64,000 nt of DNA from Allium sativum (lineage: Eukaryota; Streptophyta; Magnoliopsida; Asparagales; Amaryllidaceae): assembly GCA_030737875.1 (NCBI GenBank), contig CM060922.1, positions 235,022,335-235,086,334 of the forward strand, read 5' to 3'. Positions 31,317-44,320 of this stretch are shown piece by piece; position 1 is the first letter of the stretch; every line of letters starts with the position of its first letter. Made by a program: the position numbers and the translations under genes. The notes beneath the pieces were generated by a model. The model searched no databases and had not been told where the DNA came from. It saw only the letters and a list, made by a program, of their open reading frames with translations.

Positions 31317-31837
31317 TTATTGTTGCTGGTATCGTGTCGTACTGCCGTTGTACCCAAACAAAAGAGACACAACCGGAATGTTCGCAACCACAATATTATG
31401 ATTAACACTAAAATTATCAGGCCCAAAAAGGTCAACGGTCATAGAGAATGTGATAAACGTTATATACCGAGCAGACACTCCAGTGATGGCAGTGTCGAGG
31501 AATAGAAAACCCTTCATGGGAATGAGTAGAAGATAGAACGAAGCTGCCATAGGCACCATCAATACTGCCATGGGCACCAGCAATGCTGCCACAAATGCTG
31601 GCCTTGACACCATGTATTTTCTCCTGTACATATAAAACATCAACATATATATTACTGTATCCTTCCTATATCTGACGTACATTCATACATGTTTAAAGAT
31701 TTGTGATGTAGACAGGATATGCATGGCATCTCACCTGGTGAACAAGGATAATGCAGTGGTTGACAACTTCCCGAAGAATCCGAAAGTAGATGAAATAGAA
31801 AACCAAACGTCCTCTTTCACCCTTTGGAATTAGTGAC
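31317..31837 (-). pseudogene. NFD4-like major facilitator (nodulin-like) C-terminal fragment
   Basis: Two exons on the minus strand. 31837-31735 reads DVWFSISSTFGFFGKLSTTA and ends at a ccag/gtgaga donor. A 111-bp intron ends at a tgtacag acceptor, and 31623-31317 continues in phase with KYMVSRPAFVAALLVPMA. FGPDNFSVNHNIVVANIP then matches the last conserved block of plant NUCLEAR FUSION DEFECTIVE 4-like MFS proteins. The last exon is still open but carries a 6-residue tandem duplication (VLMVPMA after LLVPMA). The first exon has a TAA near its start. The N-terminal two thirds are missing, so this is a truncated copy. Confidence 0.78.
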
Positions 31838-32724
31838 CTGTCCTAAATTATTAGCATAAACCAAGCCATGGTTCCTCTAAACAAATACACCAAGAAGTAC
31901 ACCCAAAAATATATATTAACTAAATTATTAGCATAAACTAAGCCTATTAAAACCTTGATGTCGTCTTTTGAAGAATCTGATGCTCTGTAATATATATCAA
32001 CTAATTTATGGACGTATTCCTCTAGGCATGGCTTCTCTGTTTTTCATACTGTTGGAGTCAAAAGCTTATCCATGTATACCATCCGTGAATTTGAGGATTC
32101 GTTTATTGAATAACTTTCAGTTAAGATAGTAGAAGTGAAGTATGATGGAAAAAAAGAACCCGCAGGCAAGATCCAACTATTAGATCGGGCTTTATGAAGT
32201 TATAGTTCATTCCAAGTTCATACTTGTATATCAATACTGAATCACGACGTAAATATGAGGAATTATTTAAGGTATTGAGATACGAAAAAGAATCCAAATA
32301 TATATAACCCAAGAAGTTTTCACAATCTTAGCGTGCAAAATTGGAAATCCAAACAACATCATGATATTACTTGCACCGATTGCTTCATTAATATTTTTGC
32401 TATATATGTCAGACTTCTCTTCTTGGTTATCAACATCACCCTTTTCCGTGATAGTTGTATAACTTGGAGCCTAGAAAGATTTGGTATCAATAGGAAACAA
32501 ATAGTAAAATTTCAGTAAAATCATAGCTAGGAATATATCCTAAATCAGAACAAACTCAAGTAACAAGTATGCATGAAATAAATGCACATACTGTTTCATT
32601 GATCAAGAAAAGTATGCTAATACTACTTTCTGTCTTTTTATTCAGTATGAATTGGTGATCTGACATAGGATAACCATATCAAGTGGCATATGTAGTTTGA
32701 AAGGTAAATTTGGTTATGCTTGTC
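31838..32724. other. spacer between the NFD4-like and methionine synthase fragments
   Basis: AT-rich. One minus-strand stretch at about 32330-32460 reads as continuous hydrophilic then hydrophobic protein (DVDNQEEKSDIYSKNINEAI, then MMLFGFPIL) and might be another exon, but I cannot assign it. The rest looks intronic or intergenic. Confidence 0.4.
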
Positions 32725-33204
32725 AACCTTGCACTAACATTTGTTTCTCTCCGATGGTCGGAACCTTTAAGTGCTGCAGTCTATACCCAATTAAAAGTAT
32801 GGTAATAATTTTTCTTAAGAAAATTTCATCATAGAAAAGAACTACAGAAGATCTGCAAAAATAGAACATACAGCTTTCTGGACTTCCACGATGGTGACTC
32901 GGGGAGATGGCTACCTTGAAGCTTGAGCAACAACATTTGCTTGGAAAAAGTCTGCAAGTTATTCAAGCATAAGGCGAAGAGAGATATTTAACAAAATGCA
33001 AGATGTGGGGATTAGATAATAATCGGCAGCAATTATATACCTCATCATTTTTACCAGCTAAAGCCTTGGCAAGAGCATTGACTTCGACCATCTTTTGGGC
33101 AGCAAATGCCAGTCAAAATTTGATTTCATCATCCAACTTGGTCTCGTTAATTAAGTCAACAGCAGTGTGCATAAGCAAGCATGAAGTTGATACCATAAGC
33201 TTCT
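32725..33204 (-). pseudogene. cobalamin-independent methionine synthase fragment
   Basis: Three exon pieces on the minus strand with introns kept. Exon 33204-33041 reads [19 protein letters not shown] and on to AKALAG, ending at a gatgag/gtatat donor. Exon 32951-32872 reads FFQANVVAQASR and PSPRVT. Exon 32773-32725 reads LKGSDHRRETNVSARL. Together they cover the linker between the two barrel halves of plant MetE, which makes methionine from homocysteine and methyltetrahydrofolate. Stops TGA (33113-33115, at a Trp) and TAG (32911-32913) break it. Both catalytic domains are absent. Confidence 0.85.
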
Positions 33205-33334
33205 CTGTATATAAACAGTTTCATATGTTATCGACTATGTAACTAGTGCCAGTAAGTGCGCTTATATGACCACTCAAGCTAAATAATATTCAGAACCATG
33301 ATTTTTTTTAATTCAAATTCTGATATAAAATAAG
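33205..33334. other. short spacer
   Basis: AT-rich, possibly intron of the methionine synthase copy. No features seen. Confidence 0.4.
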
Positions 33335-36148
33335 TGATGACCCGGAATTTCGACCTTTGAAAATCGACACTTTAATACCTTCTTGTTTTCAAAATGCTAA
33401 TGATTCAAGTGTTGGATTCTTGATTGTCAGAGGATATAACACATTAGATCAATCACCGTAAAATAAAACGACTTCTCATTTACATACATGAGCTACATCA
33501 AAGTTTACAACATTACATAACCATAACTAAAAGAACAGTGGAAACTGACTAACAATATATAAATCCCATAACAGACTTAATCTTTACCTGAATAGCACCA
33601 AATCATAGATGCCCACAAATAATATGTCCCAAAGAAAATAGCTCATACTTTACATCAACAACAACTCCACAAAAGCAAGTGATCCACCAAGAAAAAAAGC
33701 ACCAAGACACAAGCTCCAAATACTGCTACTGAACCTGACATTAGGCTGCCCGTGTAAAAATTTATGGGCACCTAGAGTTTTGTGTGAAACCAAAAAAACT
33801 CCAGGTCAGTCACGGAACTCGTATGAGAACTCATCATATTTGTTTATGCATAGAAAATTTGTAATGACTTTTTTTTTTTGAAAAATGAAACTAACATAAG
33901 GTGTCCGGCAAACATTCAATGCAAACGCACACATAGGCGAGGTTTCTCCATATGATACTAAAAAATGCTTTAATGCTCGGAAAACATTTTGATATTATTA
34001 TTAATGCATAGTGTGGAAACAATTTAGAAAGTAAATGTATCAATCTTAACCAGAATAATGCCCCATCCCATTATACTGACGTATTCCAGTCAGTAACCAG
34101 CAGGCTATACAATCAAAATTGTAAGGGCTCATAGTGGAGATTGGGTTTGCAACAATGACCAGGAAAAGGGACTTCCTTACCCAAACGAATTTTGAACACC
34201 TCTAGAGGGATGTCCTAGGATCAACTTATACTTTTCATGCTAACACAAGGCCGGGTTATCTCTGTGACTAGGCAACTTAGAGTATGCCTGTGTATGTCAT
34301 CTCGCGGTCATTACCGACCTTTACGAGCGCTCGCCAACAACAACCACAAATGTGGACGTTTTCTACATTGGTTAATACCTAGTCACCATACCATAGTAAA
34401 CCTTTTATCTAGAAGGAAATAATACACCCATAACCCTACTGCATTTCTTCCTGATTTGGCTATTTACCGGGATGTGAGGCTTCCCGATGTCGTGATATAC
34501 ACAAAGCTACACTTTAAATAAGCCATACTTTGATCATCCTTAGCTCATAACATAACTTAAGTATGCCACATTGTCCATTCATAACGCATCACTAATTTCT
34601 ATCAATATATAACCTCTAAGCTCATACGTCTTAGAGAAGGGTGTTAAGCAAGAGAATAAATTCTCCGCCACCAAGCAGATATATAATATTAAAGATTAGT
34701 GCTATGCAGTCAATTACAATGTCAGACACATAATCCATAAATGTCCATTATGGGTCTGAATGAAACAATGATTTGGAATTCCTTTACATACATTTGGGTT
34801 TCTTGCCACTTAGCTGATATGAAATCCATATGCAAATGGGAGCTACCCATTTGAGACATTCGGCAAGTCATCCTTACGATATGAAGAGTCCCGGTCTTCA
34901 ACACCATCTTCAATTGCTCCACAACATTGCATTATTACTTGGAATGTTTTCTAGACATAAATCTGATCCTGGTCTTTCCAAATAATAAGCAAAATTTTAA
35001 AACCATGTGGATATATAGGACCAAATCAAGTCTCAACCCATACTTCATGTTTGGAAACTCAAACTTTCAATTAAAACACTTTACCACAAATTATAAATCA
35101 CTTACTAAGGTTTGGAAATTTTTTATAAAGCTAGATCCCTATAAAACTCAATATTTATCAAAGCAAACGTTTCTCGTTTCATGGAAATCCTATTTAAACT
35201 GTAAAAGTTATAGCTTTTTAAGTTTTGCAACTAAAACACACAAATTGTCGATGTGCGACAAGTTTTATTTTGACCGCAACAAAAATTTCAATTAATTTTT
35301 TTTGAATTAACCATCTCGTCCGTCGGATCAGTTAATGATAGCCAGGGAGTGCAGGAAACTATATTTTCCAAACTCAAGCCTAGATACTATCCTCTCTGTC
35401 ATCCTAGAACGTTCCGGTATTTATTTTGACCGAAATATAATTTGATTCAAATAATTTAGAAAACCATTTTATACTTACAAAATTAATTTTCTACTATTTA
35501 AAACCATTTCCAAACAACATTCCAATTTCCAAATTTTAACTGAATAGAATATTCATTTATCACACTGACTTGGTTCAAGACTTGTTCGATGCCCATATAA
35601 ATCCACATATATGTGTATAATAAGTGTAATACACATATTATCACTAATAACAACCATGAAGCATCCATTCATCCATCACATGAGCATATATACATAACAG
35701 GTTATACATGTGTACATATAAGCGTTTGTCACTAAACGCTTACATTCCAATAATTATTAACAATCATTCACACAGCATAAAAAGTGAACAAATATAAATG
35801 TCGAGTTCTCACCTTGGGATTCCACTATGCTATCCTCTATTACTAGGCTATTAGACCAAATACAGCTATCCTTGACAAACTATTTGATGTTACCAACTTT
35901 TCAACAATTTATATATTTTATAAATGGAGGAGGTGGATTTTCACCACGGAAGCCATGGATTGTAAGGTGGAGAAGAAGGAGAAATGTAAGAAAAGATGAG
36001 AATTAATGCTTAAGGGAAGGAAAGGGGTATATTTATAATTGAAATGGGTTAATAATGTGATGACACATCGTAGGACAAATGTAAGTCATGCATGGAATGT
36101 TGCATGCAAAATTACAAGTGTCATAACACTTGTAATAAAGAGAAGGGA
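33335..36148 (-). repeat. LTR-F: truncated minus-strand LTR related to the Tek-D/Tek-C group
   Basis: It starts at tgatgacccgg on the plus strand (the LTR 3' end in the minus sense) with no primer site beside it. It shares with Tek-D collinear blocks such as ctcatacgtcttagagaag (34620) and the nearby tgtcagacaca block. A minus-strand TATA box (TATAAATATA) is at 36028-36037. The 5' end of the LTR is cut off by Tek-D at 36149. No coding sequence: the frames of up to 122 codons here have no family features. Confidence 0.65.
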
Positions 36149-39100
36149 TGTGAGAACCCAAACCCCCATGCCATGGAAGCAAGGATAATCATTGGAGTAT
36201 ATCACATTAATCAACATTAGCAGATAACAGATAATAGCATAAACTTGAAATAGAACAATTTACATCAATATGATAGCGAAATCGTAAATGTAATAAACAA
36301 TAGAGTTGCACAATTTTAGGATGCAACTTAGTACATAAAAGAAATAATCAATCTACATCGCAATCATCGGTACATATACATAAGATAGTACAGGCGGTAA
36401 TGTCAATAGTCCAAAATGCAGATAAAAGCTAGTCTTCGCCATCAGTCAAAAGCGCACTCCAAGCTATAGTGCAAAGCTAAAATAAATCTTGATACCTGTT
36501 ACTCGGCTGCCCATGTAAAAATAGAGGCATCCGAGGTTGCAAGTGAAACAAATTACGAGTCAGTCATGGGACTGTTATGAGAAATCAACTTAACTGGTAT
36601 AGTAATAATAATGAGGCAAATCAAAGGACCACGCCGCTAATGCGGAACGGGTTTTCTCCGTTGATTGGTAGTGCACGAAATAAAGTAAATCTTTTAAACA
36701 AAGCAATGCTTTTTAGAAAAATGAAGTCATTATAAGACTCAGGTACCATCACACAATGCAACGCAAGCCGGAGGATAGAGTTTTACCTTATAATGGCCAA
36801 AATATGCTTGATACGTATAAAACAAAATCATTTGATATTATCACTAGTGCATATATGTTTTAAAAACAACTTCAATCATAATGTATCAATCATAGATGGC
36901 ATGGGTACCATATATCATGTCGCCATATATATGTTTACAATCAAAACCACACAATGTCACGTATTGGAAATTGGATTCCATCATGAGTCGAGGCAAGGGA
37001 TATACTCCTCGCCGACTTCGAGACACTCTAGCAAATGCCTCCAGGCTCAGATGCTGGCGAGCCCTTGGATTCTCCAAGGCCGGTTCACACTTAGCGGATT
37101 AATTATGCCTGAACACACGTTTCCCAGTCCTATAGGACCTATCCATTGGCTCGGAGGCTCCTCTCTATCCATCATCCACATAGGTAAAAATATACAAATG
37201 TCTGGGCTCCATACAGTGGCACCACCAACTGCTAGAAAGACACGTCATGTCCTCCTAGGGTCCATTATCCCGTTTTTAACTCATACCGAGGTGTGAGGCT
37301 CGCAAATTGATGCTATACACAAAGCTATGCTATTTAAAGCCATATTTTGATCATCAAACACAAGGACCTGCTTTTCAACAAAATCCTTGATCATTTGCAT
37401 CTCAGCATGTCACACTGACAATTCATGACATGCGACTAATGTCTATTATATATAACCTCTAAGGTCGTACGTCTTAGAGAAGGGTGTTAAGCTAGAAAAT
37501 AAATTCTCCACCACCGAACGGATATATATTTAATACAGATCAATCAACACAGAACAAAATCCAATGTCAGACACACATCCATTTACTAGTTCGTTCTGGG
37601 TCTGAACAAAACCGAAGGCACCTTTTTCCTCGTCCCATATGTCTGATATATGAGAGAGGCCCTCACACATCTAGACAATCAACAAATACGTCCTGACCAC
37701 CACCACAGTAACCTCATTAAGGGAGCTACCCATATCTAAGGCATCAGTAGTAATCCACACGATGTGAAGATCACCGGTCTTGCACTGTCTTCATATCTTC
37801 GATTTTTAATCGTCGATCAATTATTTGAAATGAGAATTAACTCATCCTTATTCACGTACACATAGAATTCAAATCAATTCTTTCCATGGTTAAACTATTT
37901 GACATTCACGTTTCAGTTCAATAATATAATTTTCATGTCAAATACACCCAACCATCTAAATATCTAATAAATCAAGTAAAATCGGTTTATTTCCATTCCA
38001 TATCGTTTATAATATTTTATAATGATTTATCACTATTTTTATTTATAATAAAATAGCTCATTTTCATCAAATGACGTTTCAGGTCTTCGACGGCCCCGAC
38101 GCTATTTTCGTTCCAATTTGAAGTAAACATTTCTCAAAATCCGACGGTTTCAGTTTTGGGAAAATCTGACGGTCGGATCTCTCGCTATAATCGTTTAAAG
38201 TTACGATTCCAAAACGCGAACTACCGCGCGCGAATCATTTAATTTTAGTTTCAATTTTAATTTATATATAAATAAATATAATTAATTCGACAATTTCCAA
38301 ACCATTTTCACAACAAAAATTTGGTTAACGCCTTTAAATTTCGGAAAATTTCGCCATAGCCTCCTTTGTTCGGAGAGGGGTTTGGAAATTTATTGGGCCG
38401 TATTAGGCACCCAATAAATCTAGAAACAACATACACAGTTTTTAGTGACCTATTCTATGCCCAAGGGAGTGTGTAAAGATCATAACTCCAGAGAATATAT
38501 TCTCATCACCATGTCCAGTGTTGGAAAATAAATAATCTATGTGATGTATCTAATAACTTGAGAGACGTGATTATTGTCAACTCTAGATTCGTGTGAGGTT
38601 TTTATTTAATATGGAAATTTACCATTATATTTTATTTAGTCCATATCAGTCTTCGGTTCAACCTGTAATTCAGTCATCGCCATACAAGCCTCCCGCTTGT
38701 ATGGTAATTCCAACCTTGTCACATAAGCTCCAAATGATTATGTGATATATAATAGAGTATGCTATCTTCACGGAGTATGCCATGTAGTGCAGTTCAGAAT
38801 TAATTGTTGCTATCTTATGACGACGTTTATAATCTCACACAGAACAACCATCATACTGCATCCAATGGCATACATAGGAGTTTATATAATAAATAAAATT
38901 GCGCAGCCAACTCATTAAGATTTACCTATTTGTCGGGCACGCAAATAAATTCTTTACTCAACAGCAAATCCATTTACCTGTTTAGCATGTGTATATATAT
39001 GCATATCTAAGCCAAAAATAATATTTTTAATGGACAAATATTTATTTCCATACATGGTTATTTCTAACACTTCATATACATGTTAAAAATGATGTTTCTA

Positions 39101-41455
39101 ATGAACAAACATTTATTTCAACACACGATTATTTTTTAACACTTCATATACATGTTAAAAATAATATTTTTAACAATCCAATATTTATTTCAACACATGA
39201 ATATTTTTAGTGGTTCACGCATACAGAAAATGAAACAATTTATTCGACACATGAATATTTTTAGTGGTTCATACATACAATATAAATTTTAATTTAATTG
39301 TTCAAGGAATGTATTCAACACATGAATTATTTTAGTGTTTCATACATACAATAAAAATGTTAATTTTATTGTTCAAAGAATTAATTCGATGCAAGAATAT
39401 TTTTAATGGTTCATACATACAATAAAAAAGTTAATTTTATTGTTCAAAGAATTTATTCAACACATTAATATTTTTAATGGTTCATATATACAATAAACAT
39501 GTTAATTTTATTGTTCAAAGAATTTATTCAACACATGAATATTTTTATTGGTTCATACATACAACAAAAATGTTAATTTTATTGTTTAAAGAATTTATTC
39601 AACACATGTATATTTTTAATGGTTCATACATACAATAAAACTATCAATTTTATTGTTCAAAGAATTTATTTAACACATGAATATTTTTAATGGTTCAGAC
39701 ATACAATAAAAATGTTAATTTTATTGTTTAAAGAATTTATTCAACACATGAATATTTTTCATGGTTCATACATACAATAAAAATGTTAATTTTATTGTTC
39801 AAAGAATTTATTCAACACATGAATATTTTTAATGGTTCATACATATAATAAAAATGTTAATTTTGTTGTTCAAACAATTTATTCAACACATGAATTACTT
39901 TATATAATTTATTTCCGAAAATTTCGGCATTACAACGACAGGGTATTTAGCACCATCACCATGTCTAGGCATGACTCCTCTGCTAGCCTAGGCCTTGCAG
40001 CATTACAATAATTTAATTTGCATAATTTCAACAATACCATTCATTTTCACAACATAATTAATTCAACATAAACACAATCGATTTTTGTTGCAACCACAAT
40101 CAATCATTCACAATCACAATCAATTTCACACCACAATACAATCAAATAAATCGTCCTTGGTCTGTGGACGACAGTGTCAGGAGCTACTGAGCCCCGTCTG
40201 CAACCTAATATATTTTTCTCTAATTTTTATGAATTTAGAAATCTCACATTGGGCCCACTCCTTCTTAATTGACGGCTAGCTCTAAAATTTCTCCGGTCAC
40301 TTCTAGAATGTAGCGTACGATGACACGAGTCCAATGCCTCTTGTTTCACTCGATTTCGATAATGTATGAGGAAGATGCGATTTTTATAAACAATAATGGA
40401 ATTAGCAACGTTTTAAAGTGTTGTAGACCATTAAAACTTAAACGCCGCACCTTTGTAGAACGTTCGAAACTAGGTTTGATCTTCGCTCCAAATCCGTGAA
40501 GCTAGGCCAAGATCGGGTTGCACCACGTCGTAGTGGGAGGAGAGGCGCGCCTATGCCTGGTGGTGGTGTCGAGATCGACGGCACCAAGGAGGCTCGATGG
40601 CATTTTAAACAGCGCGACTTTGAAGCATTGAATCTCTCCAAATACACAACGATTTAATTCAAAACTGGTATGGATTTGAATGTGGGGATGAGATCTACAA
40701 AATCCTCTAAAGATTCATTTGATTTCGTGGAGCGAATCGAAAGTTATGGAGATGGAAAGGTTTTAGCTTCAACCACCATTCGATTTCAGGGTTATGGGTG
40801 TTTTTTCTGGAAAATGAAAAGTGAATGGGAAAACGTGATTGGCCCGTTTATTTATATTTTGATTTTTAATTACAAAAATAACCATTTATCCATGCAAACT
40901 CCAAATCAAACCCAATGAGTGTCGCCCCTGACTAAATACCCCCATCCCGGGCACAATGGAATAAGTATCGTAAGCCCTTTCAACTATTTCAGTTAGTTTT
41001 TCTTCAAATTAATATATATATCATTCAATATTGAATTTGAACGTACATTTCAATTTGTCGGGGCCACATACTAACTCCAAAAATTCCCGAAAAATAAATC
41101 TAGCTATGGTTGGACGATACGGTCCCAACAAAACTGATTTCATCGAATTTGGAGACCTTTTGAAAAATGGTCATTTTCTAGTCGATCCAATTTGCACTAT
41201 ATTTACAAAACATGTTTTCTTTTGCCACGCTCACATATTAATTACAAAAATTATGGAATTTTAGACCTTGCAATTATTTGACATTCCGGATCCAATAAAA
41301 GTGGTTTCGTCGAAAACGGAGGTCGTTTTCAAAATGACTATTTTTAAGGGCTTTGTTATTATTTAAAAATCCAATTTTTAAATTCTGACCAAATTTCTGT
41401 TAAAATTTCCTTAAAATAATTTTTTAAATTGGTTTTGATTTTTCAGGTTGTTACA
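36149..41455 (-). repeat. 3' LTR of Tek-D (minus strand)
   Basis: About 5.3 kb, bounded by tgtgagaaccc at 36149 and ...ggttgttaca at 41455 on the plus strand (TGTAACAACC...TCTCACA in the minus sense). A purine tract (41456-41468) and the integrase/chromodomain end lie directly beyond 41455, which fixes the orientation. Blocks match Tek-C LTR in reverse, for example the gtcagacacac/gttctgggtctgaac region near 37570-37610 against 51105-51160. It contains the 71-bp satellite array at 39030-39890. Several frames of 60-170 codons here look random. Confidence 0.8.
39030..39900. repeat. 71-bp tandem array inside Tek-D LTR
   Basis: About ten units with the core gaatatttttaatggttcat followed by acatacaataaaaatg and ttattgttcaaagaattta. 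Unit starts lie near 39253, 39323, 39395, 39466, 39536, 39607, 39679, 39749 and 39820. Two longer (~75-bp) degenerate forerunner units occupy 39030-39190. Units differ by a few bases each, so the array is satellite-like but not freshly homogenised. Confidence 0.9.
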
Positions 41456-41468
41456 ATCTCCCCCACTT
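41456..41468 (-). other. polypurine tract of Tek-D
   Basis: On the minus strand, aagtgggggagat lies immediately before the 3' LTR. Confidence 0.75.
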
Positions 41469-41569
41469 AAAACTTTTAGTCCCCGAAAAGGAAACAATAG
41501 TAAAGTAGGAAACAAAACGGAAATAAAATAAATTTTAAATGTACCTTGCACCAGAGCTAATCAGAGATG

Positions 41570-42638
41570 TCCATTCTGCACTTGGGATAAGCCTATCTAA
41601 TGCTATCTTCTATTTCCCATGTATAGTCTCTAGGATCTCCGCTCCACTGCACTTTGAGTAAATGTGTCTTCTTGTTTCTCAGAACCTTGGTTTCTTTGCC
41701 AATAATTATCAGTGGCTCTCATCTCACTGCTAATTTTGGAGTAATATCCAAATCTTGTTGCTCTACATCTTCTACAATCAAGTCTGGATCATGCACATGC
41801 TTTCGAAGTTGAGACACGTGAAATACATCGTGCACTCCAGCCAACCAATACGATAACTGAACCCTATAAGTAAGAGTTCCAATCCTCTCGAGTATAGGAA
41901 ACGGACCAATAAATCTAGGTGCCAACTTCGCTGTTTTTCCGAATCGGAATACTCCTCTCATCGGAGAAACTCTTAAATACACATAATCACCAACAACAAA
42001 TGCCAAATCTCTTCTTCTAGAATCTGCATAACTCTTCTGTCAGCTCTGTGCTGCTTGTAATCGTTTATTAATGAAGTCAACTTTATTTGAAGCTTCTCGG
42101 ATCATATCTGGACCCAATACCAGTCGATTACCAGTTTCTACCCAACTTGCGGGAGATCTACATAGTCTACCATACAATGCTTCGAATGGTGACATTTTCA
42201 AGCTCACTTGATAGCTGTTATTATATGAGAATTCAGCCAAATGTAGGTGAACTTCCCAAGATTCACCAAATTCGAGAATACAAGCCCGCTACAAATCTTC
42301 TAATATACGATTCACCCTCTCAGTTTGGCCATCAGTCTAAGGATGATATGCGGTACTAATATTTGACTTTGTTCCCAGCTCTTCCTGAAATGCTTCCCCG
42401 AATTTACCTACGAAAATTGGATCTCTATCACGGATAATACTTCTAGGCACTCCATGTAGTCTAACGATTTTTTAAAATATATCTGCGCCAGACTCTGAGT
42501 TGTTCTAGTCGATCTTACAGGAATAAAATGGGCGGTCTTCGTGAAATGATCTACGATCACCCATATGCTATCATTTCCTCTATTGGTTCCAGGCAAACCA
42601 TCTATGAAATCCATGGAAATTTGTCCCACTTCCAGAAC
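41570..42638 (-). pseudogene. integrase and chromodomain remnant of Tek-D
   Basis: Minus strand. Order: catalytic core from ISMDFIDGLP (first Asp, about 42610), the second Asp in RDRDPIF (about 42420), the STAYHP..TDGQTERVN block (about 42350-42310), AEFSYNNSYQ, then VGDYVYLRVSPMRGVFRFG, the RFIGPFPILERIG GPY-type module, VFHVSQLRKHV, and a chromodomain-like end (LLKVQWSGDPRDYTWEIE). In-frame stops lie at 42337-42339, 42289-42291, 42040-42042 and 41593-41595, and there is a single-base frame slip near 42630. Everything upstream of the integrase core is missing. Confidence 0.88.
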
Positions 42639-43222
42639 CGTGCGAGGTTTCTATTTAATCTGGCAATTTACCGTTATGATTTATTTAGTCCATATCAGTC
42701 TTCGGTTCAACCTGTAATTCAATCATTGCCATACAAGCCTCCCGCTTATATGGTAATTCCAACCTCGTCATATAAGCCCCAAATGCTTATGTGGTATATG
42801 ATAAAGTATGCTATCTTCACATAGTATGTCATGTAGTGTAGTTCAAAATTAATTGTTACTATCATTTGGCGACATTTATAATCTCACACAGAAAAACCAT
42901 CACACTGCATCCAATGACATTCACAGGAGTTTATATAATAAATAAAATTGCGCAGCCAACTCATTAAGGTTTACCTGTTTGCCGGGCATGCAAATAAATT
43001 CTTTACTCAACAGCAAATCCATTTACCTGTTTAGCTTGTGTGTGTATATGCATATCTAAGCTAAAATTAATATTTTTAGCGGCCAAATATCACACGGTTA
43101 TTTTTAAAACTTCTTATACATGTTAAAAATGTTGTTTCTAATGAACATACATTTTATTTCAACACAAGGTTATTTTTAACACTTCATATACATGTTAAAA
43201 ATAATATTTTTACCAATCCAAT
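42639..43222 (-). repeat. remnant of 5' LTR of Tek-D joined to integrase
   Basis: A direct copy of 38590-39182 inside the 3' LTR, in the same orientation. It begins abruptly against the integrase core at about 42638 and is interrupted at 43222 by Tek-C. A single deletion removed the 3' half of the 5' LTR, the primer site, gag and most of pol. Confidence 0.8.
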
Positions 43223-44105
43223 TATAACAACCCGGAAAATCTTAACCAATTTAAAATTTTTATTTTGGCATTTTAATGAATTTTGATTATTTAAAATGAA
43301 TATTTTAAATAATAACGGCGAAAAATTAATTTAAGGCAAAATTAAAATGAATAAATTTATTTTAATTATATAACGAGTCTGAAATGGCGCGACAGTTCGA
43401 AAATTCGATTTCATATTTCAAATGAATATACAGAATTCAGTATAAGCCAGAATTGAACGAAACAAGAAATATTTGAATCTGTTTAATCATATCTTTCTAA
43501 CAAAGCTAAGAAACTGCGATTTCACTTTAGAAGTTGAAAGATATGTCCAGTTTAAAATTAAGAAAAGTCGTTGTGGAATTTGTATATATTTTAATATATA
43601 TGGCCCTTAAAAATGGAAATTTTGCAAACGACCTTCGTTTTCGGCAAAACCACTTTTGTTGGATCCGAGATGTCAAATTATTGCTAGATTCCAATTTGCG
43701 TAATTTTTTGAATCAATATGTGAGCGTGGCATACTAAAACGTGTTTTGACAGTTTTAGTCAATTTCGATCGACCAGAAAATGGTCATTTTTCAAACGGTC
43801 TCAGAATTGGATGAAATTAGTTTTGTTAGGACCGCATCGTCAATACAAAGCTAGAAATAATTTTTCTAGAATTTTTAGAGCCCGTGTGTGGGCCCGATAA
43901 ATTAAAATGTACGTTAAAGTCAAATTTGAACGTTATATTAATTTATATTTCAATTTTAACAGAAACTGATCGTAACAGTCGAACTGGCTTACGTGGCGTA
44001 TTCCATTATGTTCGGAATGGGGGTAATTAGCTAAGGACGACAGTCGGTGGGTTCGATTTTGAGTTCGAATTAAAAAGTTACTTTTTTGGGGCTAAATTAA
44101 ATAAA

Positions 44106-44120
44106 ATATATATTTATATA
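44106..44120 (+). promoter_or_regulatory. putative Tek-C LTR promoter (TATA box)
   Basis: atatatatttatata is followed within 15-30 bases by a CT-rich leader (ccctccctttccttctctc). The same pairing is kept in the right LTR at 61131-61144. This is the usual look of a plant TATA promoter with a Y-patch/leader. Confidence 0.5.
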
Positions 44121-44320
44121 CAAGCCCTCCCTTTCCTTCTCTCAATTGAGTCAACGGCCAAAACGAAAAAAAAAGAAAGAAACCCGATTCCAAGACCCAT
44201 TGCTTCTTCCACCTTGCCACCACCGCCGCCATCGCGCTGCCTCCCCTGCCCAGCGCCGTCTCAGGCGACTACCCCCCTCCCCCCAACTATCCCTCTCGCT
44301 CTCTCTCTCCTCGCCCAATC

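Noticed and set aside
33240..33260. actagtgcc near 33240 as a possible minus-strand Helitron end (ctagt) for the captured exons
   Set aside because: No GC-rich hairpin lies at the right distance, and no matching 5' end was found.
37000..37300. Frames of 60-170 codons at 36793-37296 as genes
   Set aside because: They are inside the 5.3-kb Tek-D LTR, have no family motifs, and overlap in several frames on both strands.
39030..39900. Regularly spaced repeats as a possible CRISPR-like array
   Set aside because: Units are contiguous tandem repeats without unique spacers, inside an LTR of a eukaryotic genome.
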